Shown here in pieces: positions 1-13,300 of a stretch of 64,000 nt of DNA. Under the pieces are notes generated by a model. The model saw only the letters and a list, made by a program, of their open reading frames with translations, searched no databases and had not been told where the DNA came from. The DNA comes from Bagarius yarrelli (Eukaryota > Chordata > Actinopteri > Siluriformes > Sisoridae): contig VCAZ01000096.1 in the NCBI GenBank assembly GCA_005784505.1, forward strand, positions 1,686,020 through 1,750,019. Direction: 5' to 3'. The stretch's first letter is position 1; each line of letters starts with the position of its first letter. The translations under genes were made by a program, and so were the position numbers.

Positions 1-1156
1 CCAAGATAGTGGGGTTAATTAAGAATTTGAGACAGGGGTGGATTTTCAAAAAGACCCCCTTTTTAAAAAAAAATTATGATGAAAGAAGGACAAGGAGGAG
101 GATGCTGAAACTGTCAATCAAAAACATTTAAGATCCTTATGAGTAGATCCTTACCCACCAAATGATCAGTAAAGAGACTGTAAGAAACAAAACCAAAGGT
201 ACACAGTGATCAGGAAAACTGGGATTGGCAATGGATGAGCCCAAGACAGAAAGAACGTGAACCCATCCCACCTGGGGTGGGGGGCGCTGAGAGGTCCAGT
301 GAAGAAGCCCAGGGATGCCAGTGGAGGAGCATGTGTACCACCTCACTGCATCCCACACAAGAACCAATGATTTAATTGACAATGGGAGACGGAATACAAG
401 CACTGTTCCTAATTGATACGGGGCTACTTACACCAGCATAGGAAAAGAAGGCTCAATGCTCCTCTCCCATAGAGAAATACAAAAGAATAAACTGTATTGT
501 CTGTTGTAAATTTACAGTGCCTCAAGACACACCAGTTAAAGGACCTACAGTCTTAGCATCATTACTACTTACTTAACACACTAGCAAATGTATGAGGAAG
601 AGATGTGCCCTGGAAACTAGAAACAAAATACACTGTGGACAGGAGTGTGGGTTACTTTTCCAGAACCTCTAGCTTACCAGCACATGATAATGTTAAAAGA
701 AAAATAAGCAGCGTACATTCGACAAAGTATATTAACTAAAAAAAATAAACAATGTTAGAACTATGAAAAACTTAGACAATAATGACTTCTATCAAAGATG
801 GGACATGTCCGTGGGTACAACGTGTTAATCATGGTCTGAACCTGCCCTGCGCAAAGAGACATGATCCGGGACTTTATGGTATCATACCCTCACGTGACAA
901 GATAGAACAAACTCTACTAATTTTGATTTAAATTTTTTTATTTTATTATGTATTTTTTAATATCTATTTTTATTGTTTTTTTATTTGACTGCTTTAAAAT
1001 TTTGATTTAAAACAGTGATTTTCTTTTTGTCTGTATTGATGGGAATCTAATGTTGATTTTAATTTTGAGTTGGGTTTAAAATGTTTTAACATTAATTTCG
1101 GTCAATAATGCTTAGGTACTGATTATTAGAACTCTCAAGTTCCACAGGGGGGATGA
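1..1156 (+). mobile_element. decayed endogenous retrovirus, internal part
   Basis: Reading is plus strand. A short frame from 382 contains LIDTG (409-423), the aspartic-protease active-site signature of retroviral proteases, and then stops at 439. No other long open frame remains. The stretch ends in a purine-rich tract (1,146-1,156) immediately before a TG-starting LTR, which is the expected order for a 3' end. The 5' end lies outside the window. It sits inside a dnajc13 intron in the opposite orientation to the gene. Placing it as an endogenous retrovirus is supported mainly by the LTR and polypurine layout. Confidence 0.45.
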
Positions 1157-1733
1157 TGTTGGAAAATATGTAACTTGCATGATAATATACAATGGTTACA
1201 CTAACTATTGTATAATAATTGCTAAATAAATTTCTAATCACAGATTAACTAAACACAAAGAGCAAGATTGAGAGATAGACACAGACACAGTGTGTGTTTG
1301 TTACAAGCCTCAATGATAAGAAGGCAGAGGCTGTCAAAGTTATAATAAGAACAAAAAAGCAGTCAAGGAGAAGGGTTCAGTGATAAGGGTAAGATCAGTT
1401 TTAAAGGGAAAATCACATGAGTAATAGGAAAAGCCTGAGGGGCTAAACTTGACGGGAAATACCCTGAGCAGGAGAAGATACGAAAATTAAGGAAAGAGAC
1501 ATAAAGGTAGAGTATAAAGGGAACTGAATAAAAGAGGAGGAGGTCTCCATATTGAAGTGAAAATCAGACCATGGATTTGAAAAAAAAACTTCTTTCACTC
1601 AGATGCGGATGCTGAACCCAACTGCTGTTGGGTGATAAGAGGCAAATAAAGCTAGGTTTTTTCCTTCTCATCCTTGCCTGAAATCTTTGATATGTTCTAC
1701 TATAGTATTATTTAGCATAGTTGGACTAAAACA
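1157..1733 (+). mobile_element. 3' LTR of endogenous retrovirus
   Basis: It begins TGTTGG straight after a polypurine tract, and has a TATA box (1,512-1,520, gtataaagg) followed about 130 nt later by AATAAA (1,645-1,650), the U3-R-U5 order of an LTR. The right end is uncertain; I place it at an ACA near 1,733, but a position near 1,741 fits too. No second LTR is in the window for comparison. Confidence 0.5.
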
Positions 1734-2065
1734 AGCAGACACTGTCGCTTTAGGGAGGGGCCCTGATAAAACTCCTGGAACCTTTCCCTAACCATTGCCA
1801 CACAATTAGAAGCAAACAAGTAACAGAAGATAGCTTTATATACTGTATAGTCAGGCTGCAACAATCAATATATATTTAGTTAAGCGTCAACTATTTTAGG
1901 CGATTATATTGTACCTGCACCATTTTGAGGACATTGTGGTGATGTGCAATGGCAAAATAATTCATGTACGAGTTCACAAACTCCCCTTTGTAAAACAGAA
2001 CAAGCAACACACATTTTTTGTTTCGGATTGACAGCATACACATTACAGAATGTTTTGCATCTGAC

Positions 2066-2221
2066 CTGAAAAAGTTTAAAAAGTGTGCGACCACTGGAAG
2101 CCACCATCTCCAGCAGCATGTCGAACTGCTGACTTTCACTTGTCTCGCTGTAAGGAGCACAGAGTGCAAAAGTCAGGAAATCTAGCAGAGCACTGACCAC
2201 TAAAGCACCTGTACCATGTTC
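2066..2221 (-). CDS. dnajc13: dnajc13 coding exon 14 (last in window)
   Basis: A 156-nt exon of 52 codons running from EHGTGALVVSALLDFLTFAL to MVASSGRTLFKLFQ, phase 0. The acceptor is tttcag and the donor gtcaga. The next exon (expected to begin HPSMAIIKGAG) is not found between 1 and 2,065, so that intron reaches past the left edge and contains the endogenous retrovirus at 1-1,740. Confidence 0.95.
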
Positions 2222-5200
2222 CTGAAAAGAATAAACAGTAAAGATGTTAGACTATTAGTTTCCTAACATTTGCCAAAGTCTATTATTTCAATACTAATAA
2301 TTAATGGATGTATTTAGCATGTTATATAACTATGACTATGTTACATAGTTAAGGTTAACTAATCATCAGTGTACCACATTAATGATGAATTTGTCCAAAA
2401 GGCTCTCCAGGAACTTTTTAGATGATAAAAGAGAGGCCTTGTTTAGCTGCTCCTGCCTTAAGTCATAGTCATCATGCATTGGCTGTAAAAGCAACAACAA
2501 ACATACATACATATGGTGTGTTTAAAAACAGGAAGAACACAAAATCACAATGCACTGTACTAAAAAGGCCAAAAATGCTGTTCAACAGGTAACTTAAATG
2601 TTTAGAATGAAACAAATCCACATTACCCATTATGAGGCATGGTAAAAGGCCATGTCCCTTTCAAAAGGTCTGCTAAAAAGTCAATTGATGTTTTATCTAT
2701 TTACTGTGAAACAATGAGATCTTTATGGCTTAATTTCCCAAGAGCCTACCAACCCTAAACTACACTAAACCTGCTGACTTAAGAATATAGTGTATGTGTA
2801 GTGTGTCTTTTTAACTAAAATTACACATTCTCCAATTCAAACATTTGATCTGAATATCAATTTAACTTTGACCTGTATCTACATCTTTTTAAATTTATCC
2901 TACCGCCACATAATTAGTGATTTAGATTACACAAATTAACAGTTTAATTTACTTAACCTGTACTGTTCCTTTTTTCTGAAGCATTTTCTGAAATACTAAA
3001 TACCTAAATAAAAATGTCTGTAGCTCTTTAACACTGAAGTATATACACAAATATAAAACAAATCAAATAAAGCAGATCAGAGCAAAACATAGAAAACGTA
3101 CAGGAAATTAACTTAACTATAGGGATAAATGGATAAAGGGATAAACGTAAAGAGCTGAATGTCTGCCTATGATTTAACATTTGAGTAGTTTCTAAAAAAG
3201 CCCATTTGGAGACTGGGTGGCACCTGGTTTCAAATGAGCCAAAACTACATAATACATATATGGGTGCTAAAAAATTATTTGAATCCTTGCTGATTTTGTA
3301 TTTTTGCTGGCTGACGTTTGGCAACTTGAACCTATGGGATTAAGGAATCTATGGGATTTCCAATTTAGGTCATAGTCATGTGGAATATACATCCACAAAC
3401 CATTTTCAATGCCCTGGCTGAGGGGAAAAAGGTTCTCGTGCAAGATTTGATAGCACATGGCCATGTACCTTTGATTCGCTGAAGTTGTCCTATACCCTTA
3501 GCAGCAAAACACTGTCAAAGCATAATGTTTTCACCTCCATGTTTGACAATAAGGATGGTGCTCTTAAGGTCATAGACAGCATTCCTCCTCCGCCAAACAG
3601 AGCAAGTTTAGAAGATGCGCAACAGCTTGATTTTTTTCTTTTACCCACTTTCCCCTCTAAATCATTCAAATGTTCACTGGCAAACTTAAGATGGGCCTTT
3701 ACTTTCTTGAGCAGGAGAACCTTGCCGGCGTGGCTGCTAGGGGATAGTCTGGTAGCACATTCCAGCCTTGCGTGGGTCTACAATCATGTTTTATCAACAT
3801 CCTCAGTCAACTCTAAGTTTGACCATGGACCAATCAGTTTGGAATCTGATTGATTGATTGACTAACTGATTGATTGCTTCTGTAGACAAGTGTCTTTATT
3901 CGGACCATAACCCTATCACACCATGATCATAACTTTGTGTAACGCCATAATCTATGCACAGGTGTAATAGTCAAAGCGCCTGAGTTAAGAAAAGTGCATG
4001 TGTATTCTGCAAATATGCTTACATAACTACGCAAACCATCAATCACTGTAATGGCCCTTAAATTGGCTAATGCTTCCAAGCAGCAAAGCTTTGCTCGTAA
4101 GGCACTGGCTGGCTCTTTCCAGCTGCAAACAAAGGTGAAAAAAGTGGCACCTCACTTAGCCAGTAAAGCACTCCCAGAATAGCTTAAATGATAACAATGC
4201 CCAGGATTGAAGGAAATAATGAAAAGATTTTTTTTGATAAGAAATTCTAAATTATGGGTAATGCATGACTTTTTTTTTACCTTTGGAATAGAGATTAGAA
4301 TAAATATTTTTTTGAAGACTGATGTTAGTGATTACTATTAAGTCAAAATTTAAACAGGTTAAATTTAGTTAAATGTAACACCTTTCTTTATGTCGTATTG
4401 ATTCGAAAAATGACTACAGATGTTTTAACTTTCAAATTATGCATAATTTATGATTTTCTTTATGAAACAAAGGTTATTTAATGAACAAACACTCTACCAT
4501 GTGGGTCATAGTGTTAAGTAAAAGAAGGAGTACACAAAAATGGTCAGTCAGCCACTTACACACATAAGAGCACAGAGCATATCAATAGCAGCATGTGTCA
4601 GGCCATTATTGTTTCTTTTCAGTGCTTTAACAGTCTTTACACCCAGTCTCTCCCTGAATCTGAAACACACATTCAAAACTGTAAACATTATATATCAGCA
4701 CAGAGTACACCAAATGCATAAACTGTACAGAATAAATGGCTGGGAAGATGTTAAATACTACTAAAAACGTACATACAAAAACAGAGTTTTTACTCATTAA
4801 ACTACATTTTAAAAAAACAAAAAAAAACAAAGGCATGAGATGCATGTTTTTTCTTCTAATGTATGTGTACTTTTAATACTTTGTAATCTGCACTATCTCA
4901 AGCACTCTATTATTGTTGCTGGCACTGCATATCATTTCTTCTTCTTATTATTATTATTATATTGTTGTAGAAGTCTGAAATACTTAGGAAGTTGGGTAAA
5001 GGCCAGAAAGCCAGCTTTAGAGGCCACAAGTCGTCTAATGGCCTGAAATTGGCCTTCCAGTTCAGCATTAGGCCCATTTATCTCAGTATCCTGGGACAGA
5101 AGTGCCAAGATTGCGTTGTTAATCAGTTTTTCTTTGTTTTCTGAGAAAAGGCCCTACAAACAAAGAGATGCACACACAAACACAATACAAAAACACACAC

Positions 5201-8200
5201 ATTATCAAGAATGATCTAGTCAAAAATATTTTCCACAAACCAAAACCCTGTATTTAATATAAACATTGCCCTTTTCAGTGCTTGCTTTATGAGACCTTTA
5301 GTGTTTAATCTTGCTGTAAATGAAATGCAGGTACAGTAACTGTGGTTCAGTTCAAATAATCGTTTAGCTATTTATCTGTCACTTAAAGCCCAGTAAGGTT
5401 ACTAAGCACTGGTGGTGGCCTACTAAGCACTGGCCTACAAAGCCCAGTACAACACTTTGAAGAGCGAGAGCCTCACGAGATGTGACCGATTCCCCATCAA
5501 GGCTAGATGGTCGTACCATTTGAATTTTAAGATGGCTTAGATGGACTACCTCCTGTTTACAATCCGATACTAACTTTGGGCTGAAAGACGTCTTGGCAAT
5601 CAAGAGGGGCTAATTTGAGAGGCTGGTTATAAATCTTTTTCTGGGGATCGCCCTAGCGATCAGCAACTCCTTCCTCCTGCTGCCACCAGCTCTTCTGCAG
5701 GACAGAGCTCATAATACATGGGAAGAGGAGGCCAGAAATCTGCTCCAATAAAAAAGCCCTGATTGACGAGTCTATGCCTACAAATTCTGACCTTTTCACA
5801 TCACCCTGACCAAACAAAAACCCTTCCTGGTTACCACCTAAAACAATCTACAGAGATTAAAAAACTGCCCGGAAAAGCTACAGAGAGTAAAAAACTGCCA
5901 GGAAAATAGAGTGCATCTGTAGTCAAGTAAAGTCAAGTCACCTTTATTTATATAGCGCTTTTAACAATCAGGATTGTTTCAAAGCAGCTTTACAGAAATA
6001 CATCAGAAACAACAATATTAAACTTACATTAGAACAGTCAATTTAATTGATATTGAAAATTTAGAGTCCCCAACTAAGCAAGCCAGAGGCGACGGCGGCA
6101 AGGAACCAAAACTCCATCGGTGACAGACTGGAGGAAAAAAAAAAACTTTGGGAGAAACCAGGCTCGGTCAGGGGGTCAGTTGACCAGTAGGTTACCCATG
6201 TCCATTTAGACATCCAGCTATTAAGTGATGAAAATCTGCCATGTATCTCATCACCACGTTAAGCAGGGAGGGGACCAGAGAACATGACTGTGTCTGACAT
6301 CAAACTTGCGAATTTACACACCTCTTTAAAATTATTTTTAGTGATCTCCGACTGGCAAAGTTGAACATCATTAGCGCCGACTTGAATAACAATCTTACTG
6401 AATTTACACTTAGCATTAGCCAGCACTTTTAAATTTACCAAAATATCAGGCGCTCTGGCTTCTGGTGAACATTGGACTATGGTAGCTGGAGTCTCTATTT
6501 TCACGTTCCGTACAATAGAATCACCAATAACTATAGCTCTTATTAGGTTTCTCAGTGGGTGCGTCACTGAGTGGGGAGAACCTGTTTAATGTTTTCATCG
6601 GATCTGAAGAGCGGTGTTTTGACCCCCGACTTTGCCGCCTCACAGTCACCCAGTTGCCCTACTGCACGGGCTGTAGAACTGGGACAGGATCATGTACGGG
6701 ATTCCCTGAACTATTCGCATCCAAAACCTTAGAATTTGGGCATCTCCAAATATTTACACCTAAGTGAGCACCTACCTCTACATTAACACCACAAGAAAAA
6801 TTTCCTCCATTCTAAAAAGAGTTGTCAACAAAGTTTTAAAAGACAGAAATTACACAAATTTCTCCATTAACTATCATGTACTCTCTATTTTATCTTTCAG
6901 CATCTAGACGCCCAGAAATGAAAGATTCTTATTCTGGATTTTACAACTGTCCAGACAACTGCTCCAGGACAAGCTTTCTCAGCTTAATGTACTTGACCTC
7001 TTTAGATGTATCAAAGACTTCCTGACTAACATAAGGCACCATGTGAGACAAGAAAAACATGTATAAGTCCTGGTTCCTCCTAAGGTCAAGTGAGTTCGCC
7101 TATACGTTTCTCTATGTACACCAACAGCTGTACCTGTAGTCATCAGTCTGTTAAACTACTGAGGTTTACCAATGACAACACCTTTATTGTGCTCAGCTCT
7201 GAAGGAAGCTTATACAGTTATGGTATGGCAACTAGTAAAAACAGAAAATGTTGTTATACAAATTCAGGGGTGCCGCTAAAGGTGGAAAAAGGTGGAAAAA
7301 ACAGAAATGTGGTACAATCTTTGGTGCGGAATGGTGTGGTAGGAGGCCCAATCCCCTTTAAATTTAAAGATCACACTAGTGCCACGCAGTTATTTCATAT
7401 AAAAAATGAATTATTCAGTAAAAAAATTATTATTATAAAGGCACCTTTTTAAGGACTTACAACAAACAAAAACTATCATGCTAACAACATTTTGGAGGAT
7501 TTAAAAGGGTCATAACAGATGACCAATTGGCATGACACGGTCAATTAAAATAAATAAATAAATAAATATATATAGGGCTTGGCAAGGTAATGCATTATTG
7601 CATTTATTAATTATTGACCACAATTATTTTTTGTGTATAAACTCTTTTTATTATTATTATTATTATTATTAATGTTATTATTAACCATGGGACACAGGAG
7701 GGGTGGCATGTTAATCAGTACTGATTTGGGAAGTGTGTCATCAGGCATCATCAACCAATGAGAGCATTTGGTGTGAGCCTAGGACTGCTGCCGCACTTTA
7801 ATAAACCGGAATAGAGAAACATATAAAGGTATGAAACTCTTACATACACTTATTATCTTACATTTTCATTTTTATGATACTATCTAATAAAACAAAATTT
7901 GAAAGCAGGAAGATTTTGAAGGAGGTTTACTAATGCTAAATACAACTTATGTTAATGACTCATGCAACTGCATAGAGCATAAATGAAATTAAATGTTGCT
8001 CAACAGTTGAACATCACTGAGAAATCACAATAAAATATATATTTTCCTACAACTGCCAATCTATATTAAAATATTTATAGTCGTGCTTTAATAGGGCATG
8101 GATGCTTCCATGAAACGAACATAGAGAGAAAGAATAGTGAAGAGCAGGAAAATAATAATCCAGAGTGGAGCGAATATAAAATCCTTAGCAGGGAGCTAAA

Positions 8201-10277
8201 AATTTTTAAATTCCACTCTGCTCACATACTCCGGTACCTCTTCAAACACTACTACAACAATCTGGATAAAGCAATGCATGTTGCCATGATCACTGAAAGA
8301 ATCCTTAAAAATTTTAATAAAATTTTCTTGTAGAATTGGAGGGTAAAAAATACTACCACATGATATCAGAATTGTTCGGTATTATCATCATATTAAATAT
8401 TACCACACTCTATATTAAACACTTACAATATTTCATATTTAAATGCAATAGCAACTGTGTAATAATATTTTAAATTGTGCAACATTATCCGGGTGCAATT
8501 CGTCGCAAAAGAAACTGTGCAATATTATTTTTAAAAATGTGCAATATTACCCTAGTGCAATTTGTTGGAATGATTTGTTGAAAGTGCAACTATTGTATTG
8601 TTTTTCTTTTGTATTTATACATTGTACTATCCCTACTTTCTCTTTTCTATTCCCAATGTGGGATGAATAAAGGTTTATCTTATCTTATTTACATGATCAG
8701 TTTGCACTTAATTATTATTGTTCATTAAGAGATAATGCTTTGTTTCAAAAACCCCAAACTAAATTTTTAAAGTTTAATATAAATAAATTAATTACATATT
8801 TAGTATATGACTACAGCGTTTAATTAATTTATGAGCTCTAAATACTAATCACAGTAACTTACATCTTGAGTGACTGCATGCAGAACACCACTGTAGGAGA
8901 TGTTGGCGTTGAACCTGAAAACTGCATCAGCAAAATTTCCATCTATGAAAAAAAAAAAGTAAAAAATATTTATAAAACACAGGAAAAATGTATGGCAGAG
9001 CGTAATTCGGCTAGCTCCGAGGAGCAGAGTGAGCTTGGGGTGATTCTGGTTGATACCTCTGCTTAACGAACTGGCTGAAATATTCCGTTCTGAGTTACGA
9101 GTCATGTTGGGAGATGACTTATCGGCCATTAAGGGCAAACTTCAGGCCGAGTTTTCTAACAGTATTTTTACGGTGCAGACAGACATGCAATCATTAAAAG
9201 TACGGTTAAATATATGAAACAGTCCTTGTGTACCTGTTCGGATGATATTACCAAGCTTTCTAGACAAGGTGGACTCCCTTATGACCACCGTGGCAAAGCT
9301 AGAGGATAAGTGCAAAGACTTAGAAGCCAGATCTCGGTGCAACAATATAAGGATTACAGGAATTTCTAAAGATAAATCCTGTACTGCATCGGCGATCTCT
9401 GAACTACTCAAGGAGGTGCTTAATTCGGATAAGGACATCATTGTGGACCGTTCACATCGCACATTACAGCCAAAGCCCAAAGAGAGCGTCCACATGCTAT
9501 TGTAGCAAAACTGCATTATCATTTGGACTGTACGGCAGTTCTGCAGTGTGGACGTGAGTATAAACGGTTTAACATTAAAGACGTGAGGATAAATATCTTT
9601 CCACATCTCACTGCAAAAACTGTTTGAGCTCAAGCTGCCTTTAATAAGGTCCGTCAGCAACTCCGAAAAATTTCAGGGGTGAAATTTGGACTTTTAGATC
9701 CATCCAACTTGCGCATTACTTGTAATGGTGTGAAGAAGTTGTTTGATTCGCCAGATTTGGCTGAAGTCTATGTCAGTTCTTTGTTCTAACATCAAAATCA
9801 TGTTTAAGTAAGTAGAGTAAATTAATCTCAGCGTTTTACACAATGGTCAGTAACGATTAAGACTGTTTTATTTAAAGGGATTTATCTTAGAGAGGGTGTT
9901 TTATATTCAAATGCAAGTTTAAATATAGTGAGTGTCCAGTTATTATTCAATCTTGTTGGATTTGTTCAATCAATGTAAATGTATGTAAATAGTAGGGTAG
10001 TTGTTAAATTAAAGCTGGTTTACTATTGTAATAATTGAATTCTTGTGCAATGTTGTTACTATCAATATTAACAGTAGTGTTTAGTCTTTCTGCAGGTCTA
10101 TGTCCTGTTTTTGTTTTTTTAATCGTGATTACTAGTTGGGGTGGGATGGCTCCAGTTGGAGTCTGCACATAGGTTTGCATCATTTGCACATATAAATATT
10201 GGATGTGGGTCTTGTTTGTGTGGGGTGGATCTGTTTGTGTTGGGTGGATTATGTATGTTTTTTTTGTTTGTTTGTTT

Positions 10278-10309
<32 letters not shown>

Positions 10310-13300
10310 TTCTCCCTATGCAGAGGGTGTGCGGGTATGTTCATTTCTCCAGTGGGTTAGTAGAGTAAATGACAAATTTTTCTGGTCGGTTGCCTAAACC
10401 AAACTCTTCTATTAGATTTATAACTTGGAACGTTGAAGGCATAAATAACCCCATCAAAAAGTCAAAAATCTTTTCACATTTGAAAAGGTTGAATGCTGAC
10501 AGGTTGGAGAGGCCTTTCATCAAATTGCAATTTAAGAGCTAAAGGGTTTGAAATATTGATTAACAATAGGGTTCAGTTTTCCTCTACTAAGATAATAGTT
10601 GATAAAAATGGAGGGTACTTAATAGTTGTTGGTTCTCCATTACAAAATCCTGTGGTCCTCGTTAATGTATATGTACCAAATTTTGATGATCCTGGGTTTA
10701 TGGATAGAGTGTTTGGGCTTCTTCCTTTATTAAATAGTTGCTCATTGATCTTTGCTGGAGATCTGAATTGTGTTATGGACCCTGTGATGGATCGATCTAG
10801 CTCCCAGAGCAGAGCCTCATCATTAATATCGAGGTCAGTAGCGGAGTTTATGTCCAGTAATGGTTGTGTAGATCCATGGAGATTTTATAATCCTCAGACT
10901 AAGGCATTTTCTTTTTTCTCACATATGCATCAGTCATACTCCCGCATCGATTATTTATTTATGGACAGCTCTTTGCTTCCTAAAGTAACCTCTGTTTCCT
11001 ATCATGCCATTGTTATTTCAGATCATGCCCCTCTTAGTGTCGTGTGCAGCTCCCATATTTTTCACAGTGGTGGTTTAACTCTTTGTTTTTGTCTGACGAT
11101 AAATTTATTGAATGTAGGTCAACAGCAATTGACAATTTTATGGCTAGCCTATTCAAGCATACCTTCATGGGAAGATTATTTCTTATTTTGCATATTTAAA
11201 TAGATCTCGCACTACGAAAATAAAGGAACTAACTTTTGCAATTCTTCAACTTGATCAGCAGTTGGCCAACCCCCTGCACAAGTTCAGTGATCTGCAAGCT
11301 GAACTCGACGTTATCCTGACAACTAAAGCTGAACGGCTACTATTGCATTCCCAAAGTTCTTATTACGAACATAGAGAAAGTTAGTCGACTCATGGCACAT
11401 CAGTTAAGACGTCAGAGAGGTAGTTGAATGATTTCACAGATTCAGGATTCGCCAGGTAACTTAGTTGATCCTGAAGTTATTAATGCCATCTTTGAATCTT
11501 TCTATTCTACTTTATATACATCTGAGTCTTTGTTTAAGTCTCATGATATGGCCTCCTTTTAAAGAAATTGAATGTCACTGCGGTGAATTCTGCTGATGCT
11601 GTGGATCCCCTTTGGATATAAAGGAAATTACACAAGCAATTAAAATAATAAACAAATGGGCCCGATGAGTTTCCAGTTGAATTTTATAAGATGTTTCAGA
11701 GTAAATTGGCCCTATTACTTTTGGCGTGTATATAAAATCCTTAGGGCAGGGCTTTTTACCAGAGACGCTCACACAAGCACCCATAATTTAGCTTTTAAAA
11801 AAGGATAAAGACTCCAAGTCTTGCAGCTCCTATAGACCCCTGTTGGCTTCTCGATTAGAAAATATACTTCCAAAGATTATATCTGAGGAGCAAAAAGGTT
11901 TCATTAGAGACAGTTGTTTTTTTTAATGTTTGCACTTTTGCTAATGTAAAACATTCTTTAAAAATACCCGAGGTTGTGATTACATTAGATGATGAAAAAG
12001 CATTTGATCGAGTTGAGTGGGAATATTTGTTTGCAGTGCTTCAGAAATTTGGAAAAAATGTTATTTCTTTGGATACACCTTTTATATGTTTAGCCCCGGG
12101 CAAGTGTGCAAACCAATACCAAAAGGAACATGGCACGAGTGCCCTCTTTTCCTGTTGTATGCATTGGCCATTGAACCATTGTTGATCTTTTTGAGGTCTT
12201 CCACCTTGTATTAGGGCGTGGTGCAGTCAGACATTGAAATTAAATTGTCACTATACTGTTGGAAAAATGCTTAAAAATTGTGCAGGAGATAGACCTAGTA
12301 TGATAATGACTAATAAATAGCTAATTATAAAATATACATATTAGGAGTAGCACTAAAAAAGAAGAAATAAGAGTGAGCTAAATATGATGTAGGAGAAGGA
12401 AAAAGAACAGGATGGTGTGCTATCAAAAAGTTTTACCAAAATATAACTAATTATAGAAGTGTGTGTGCACAAATAAAGTAGTCTAGTTGTAATACAAAAT
12501 CAGAAAAACACAGACACAGTGGTAGAGAGTGGAACAGATTTATTGGAAAGCCCTATATGCTAATTAAGTTGAATAACATCAACCTCGTCGGCCGTGTGGT
12601 AGATAGGAGGAGAAGGGGGAATCAGACTGGATGATGAATTGTCAGAGAAAAAGAACGGTGATGGCCTTGGGGAGACTGGTGGTGGAGGTGAGGCCCAACG
12701 AACCTGTTTGACCGGAATGGAGGGCCCAGCACTGTTAGTGAGATCCGGAGGGATCAAACTGTCAGTTTGGGTTCCTACATCACAGGTTCAAGGAGAAAAA
12801 ATTACACGCACAGGTGAAGTTTCATTGAGTGTATGTAGATGGAAGAGACGATCCAGAAAAACACTGATTTCCCCACTTAGACAGGCTAGCTGAGAACACC
12901 ACATTCGTCTGATGTACTCTCTACGTTCAGTAGTTAAGCGGGCTAGAGATAAGAAAGGAAATTTTATTTAGTACCACTGGTCATGATTCTTTGAATATAT
13001 AAACTCATAGAAAAATAGATAAGTAGAAGCTGTGTGTCAAAGTAACCTGAATCATTAAGAAGAATATACTAAATAGGTGATTTTTGTTTTAACTTAAGCA
13101 CTTAAAATATATACATATATAACACTAACAAAAAAAGGGGAGTAAGAAAAATAGAACTTACGCATTGCTGTGTAGAAAAATATTGCAGAAAGTCCACAGA
13201 GTGAAATATGGCCTCCATTTGTGTAAGTGCAGAAGGTGAACAGGTTTATATAAGAACTGCTCTTCTCACCTTGGACTCAAGAATCTTTATTTGTTTAAAA

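Noticed and set aside
9142..9660. 172-codon minus-strand frame
   Set aside because: It lies antisense over L1-type ORF1, whose plus-strand translation is clearly recognisable.
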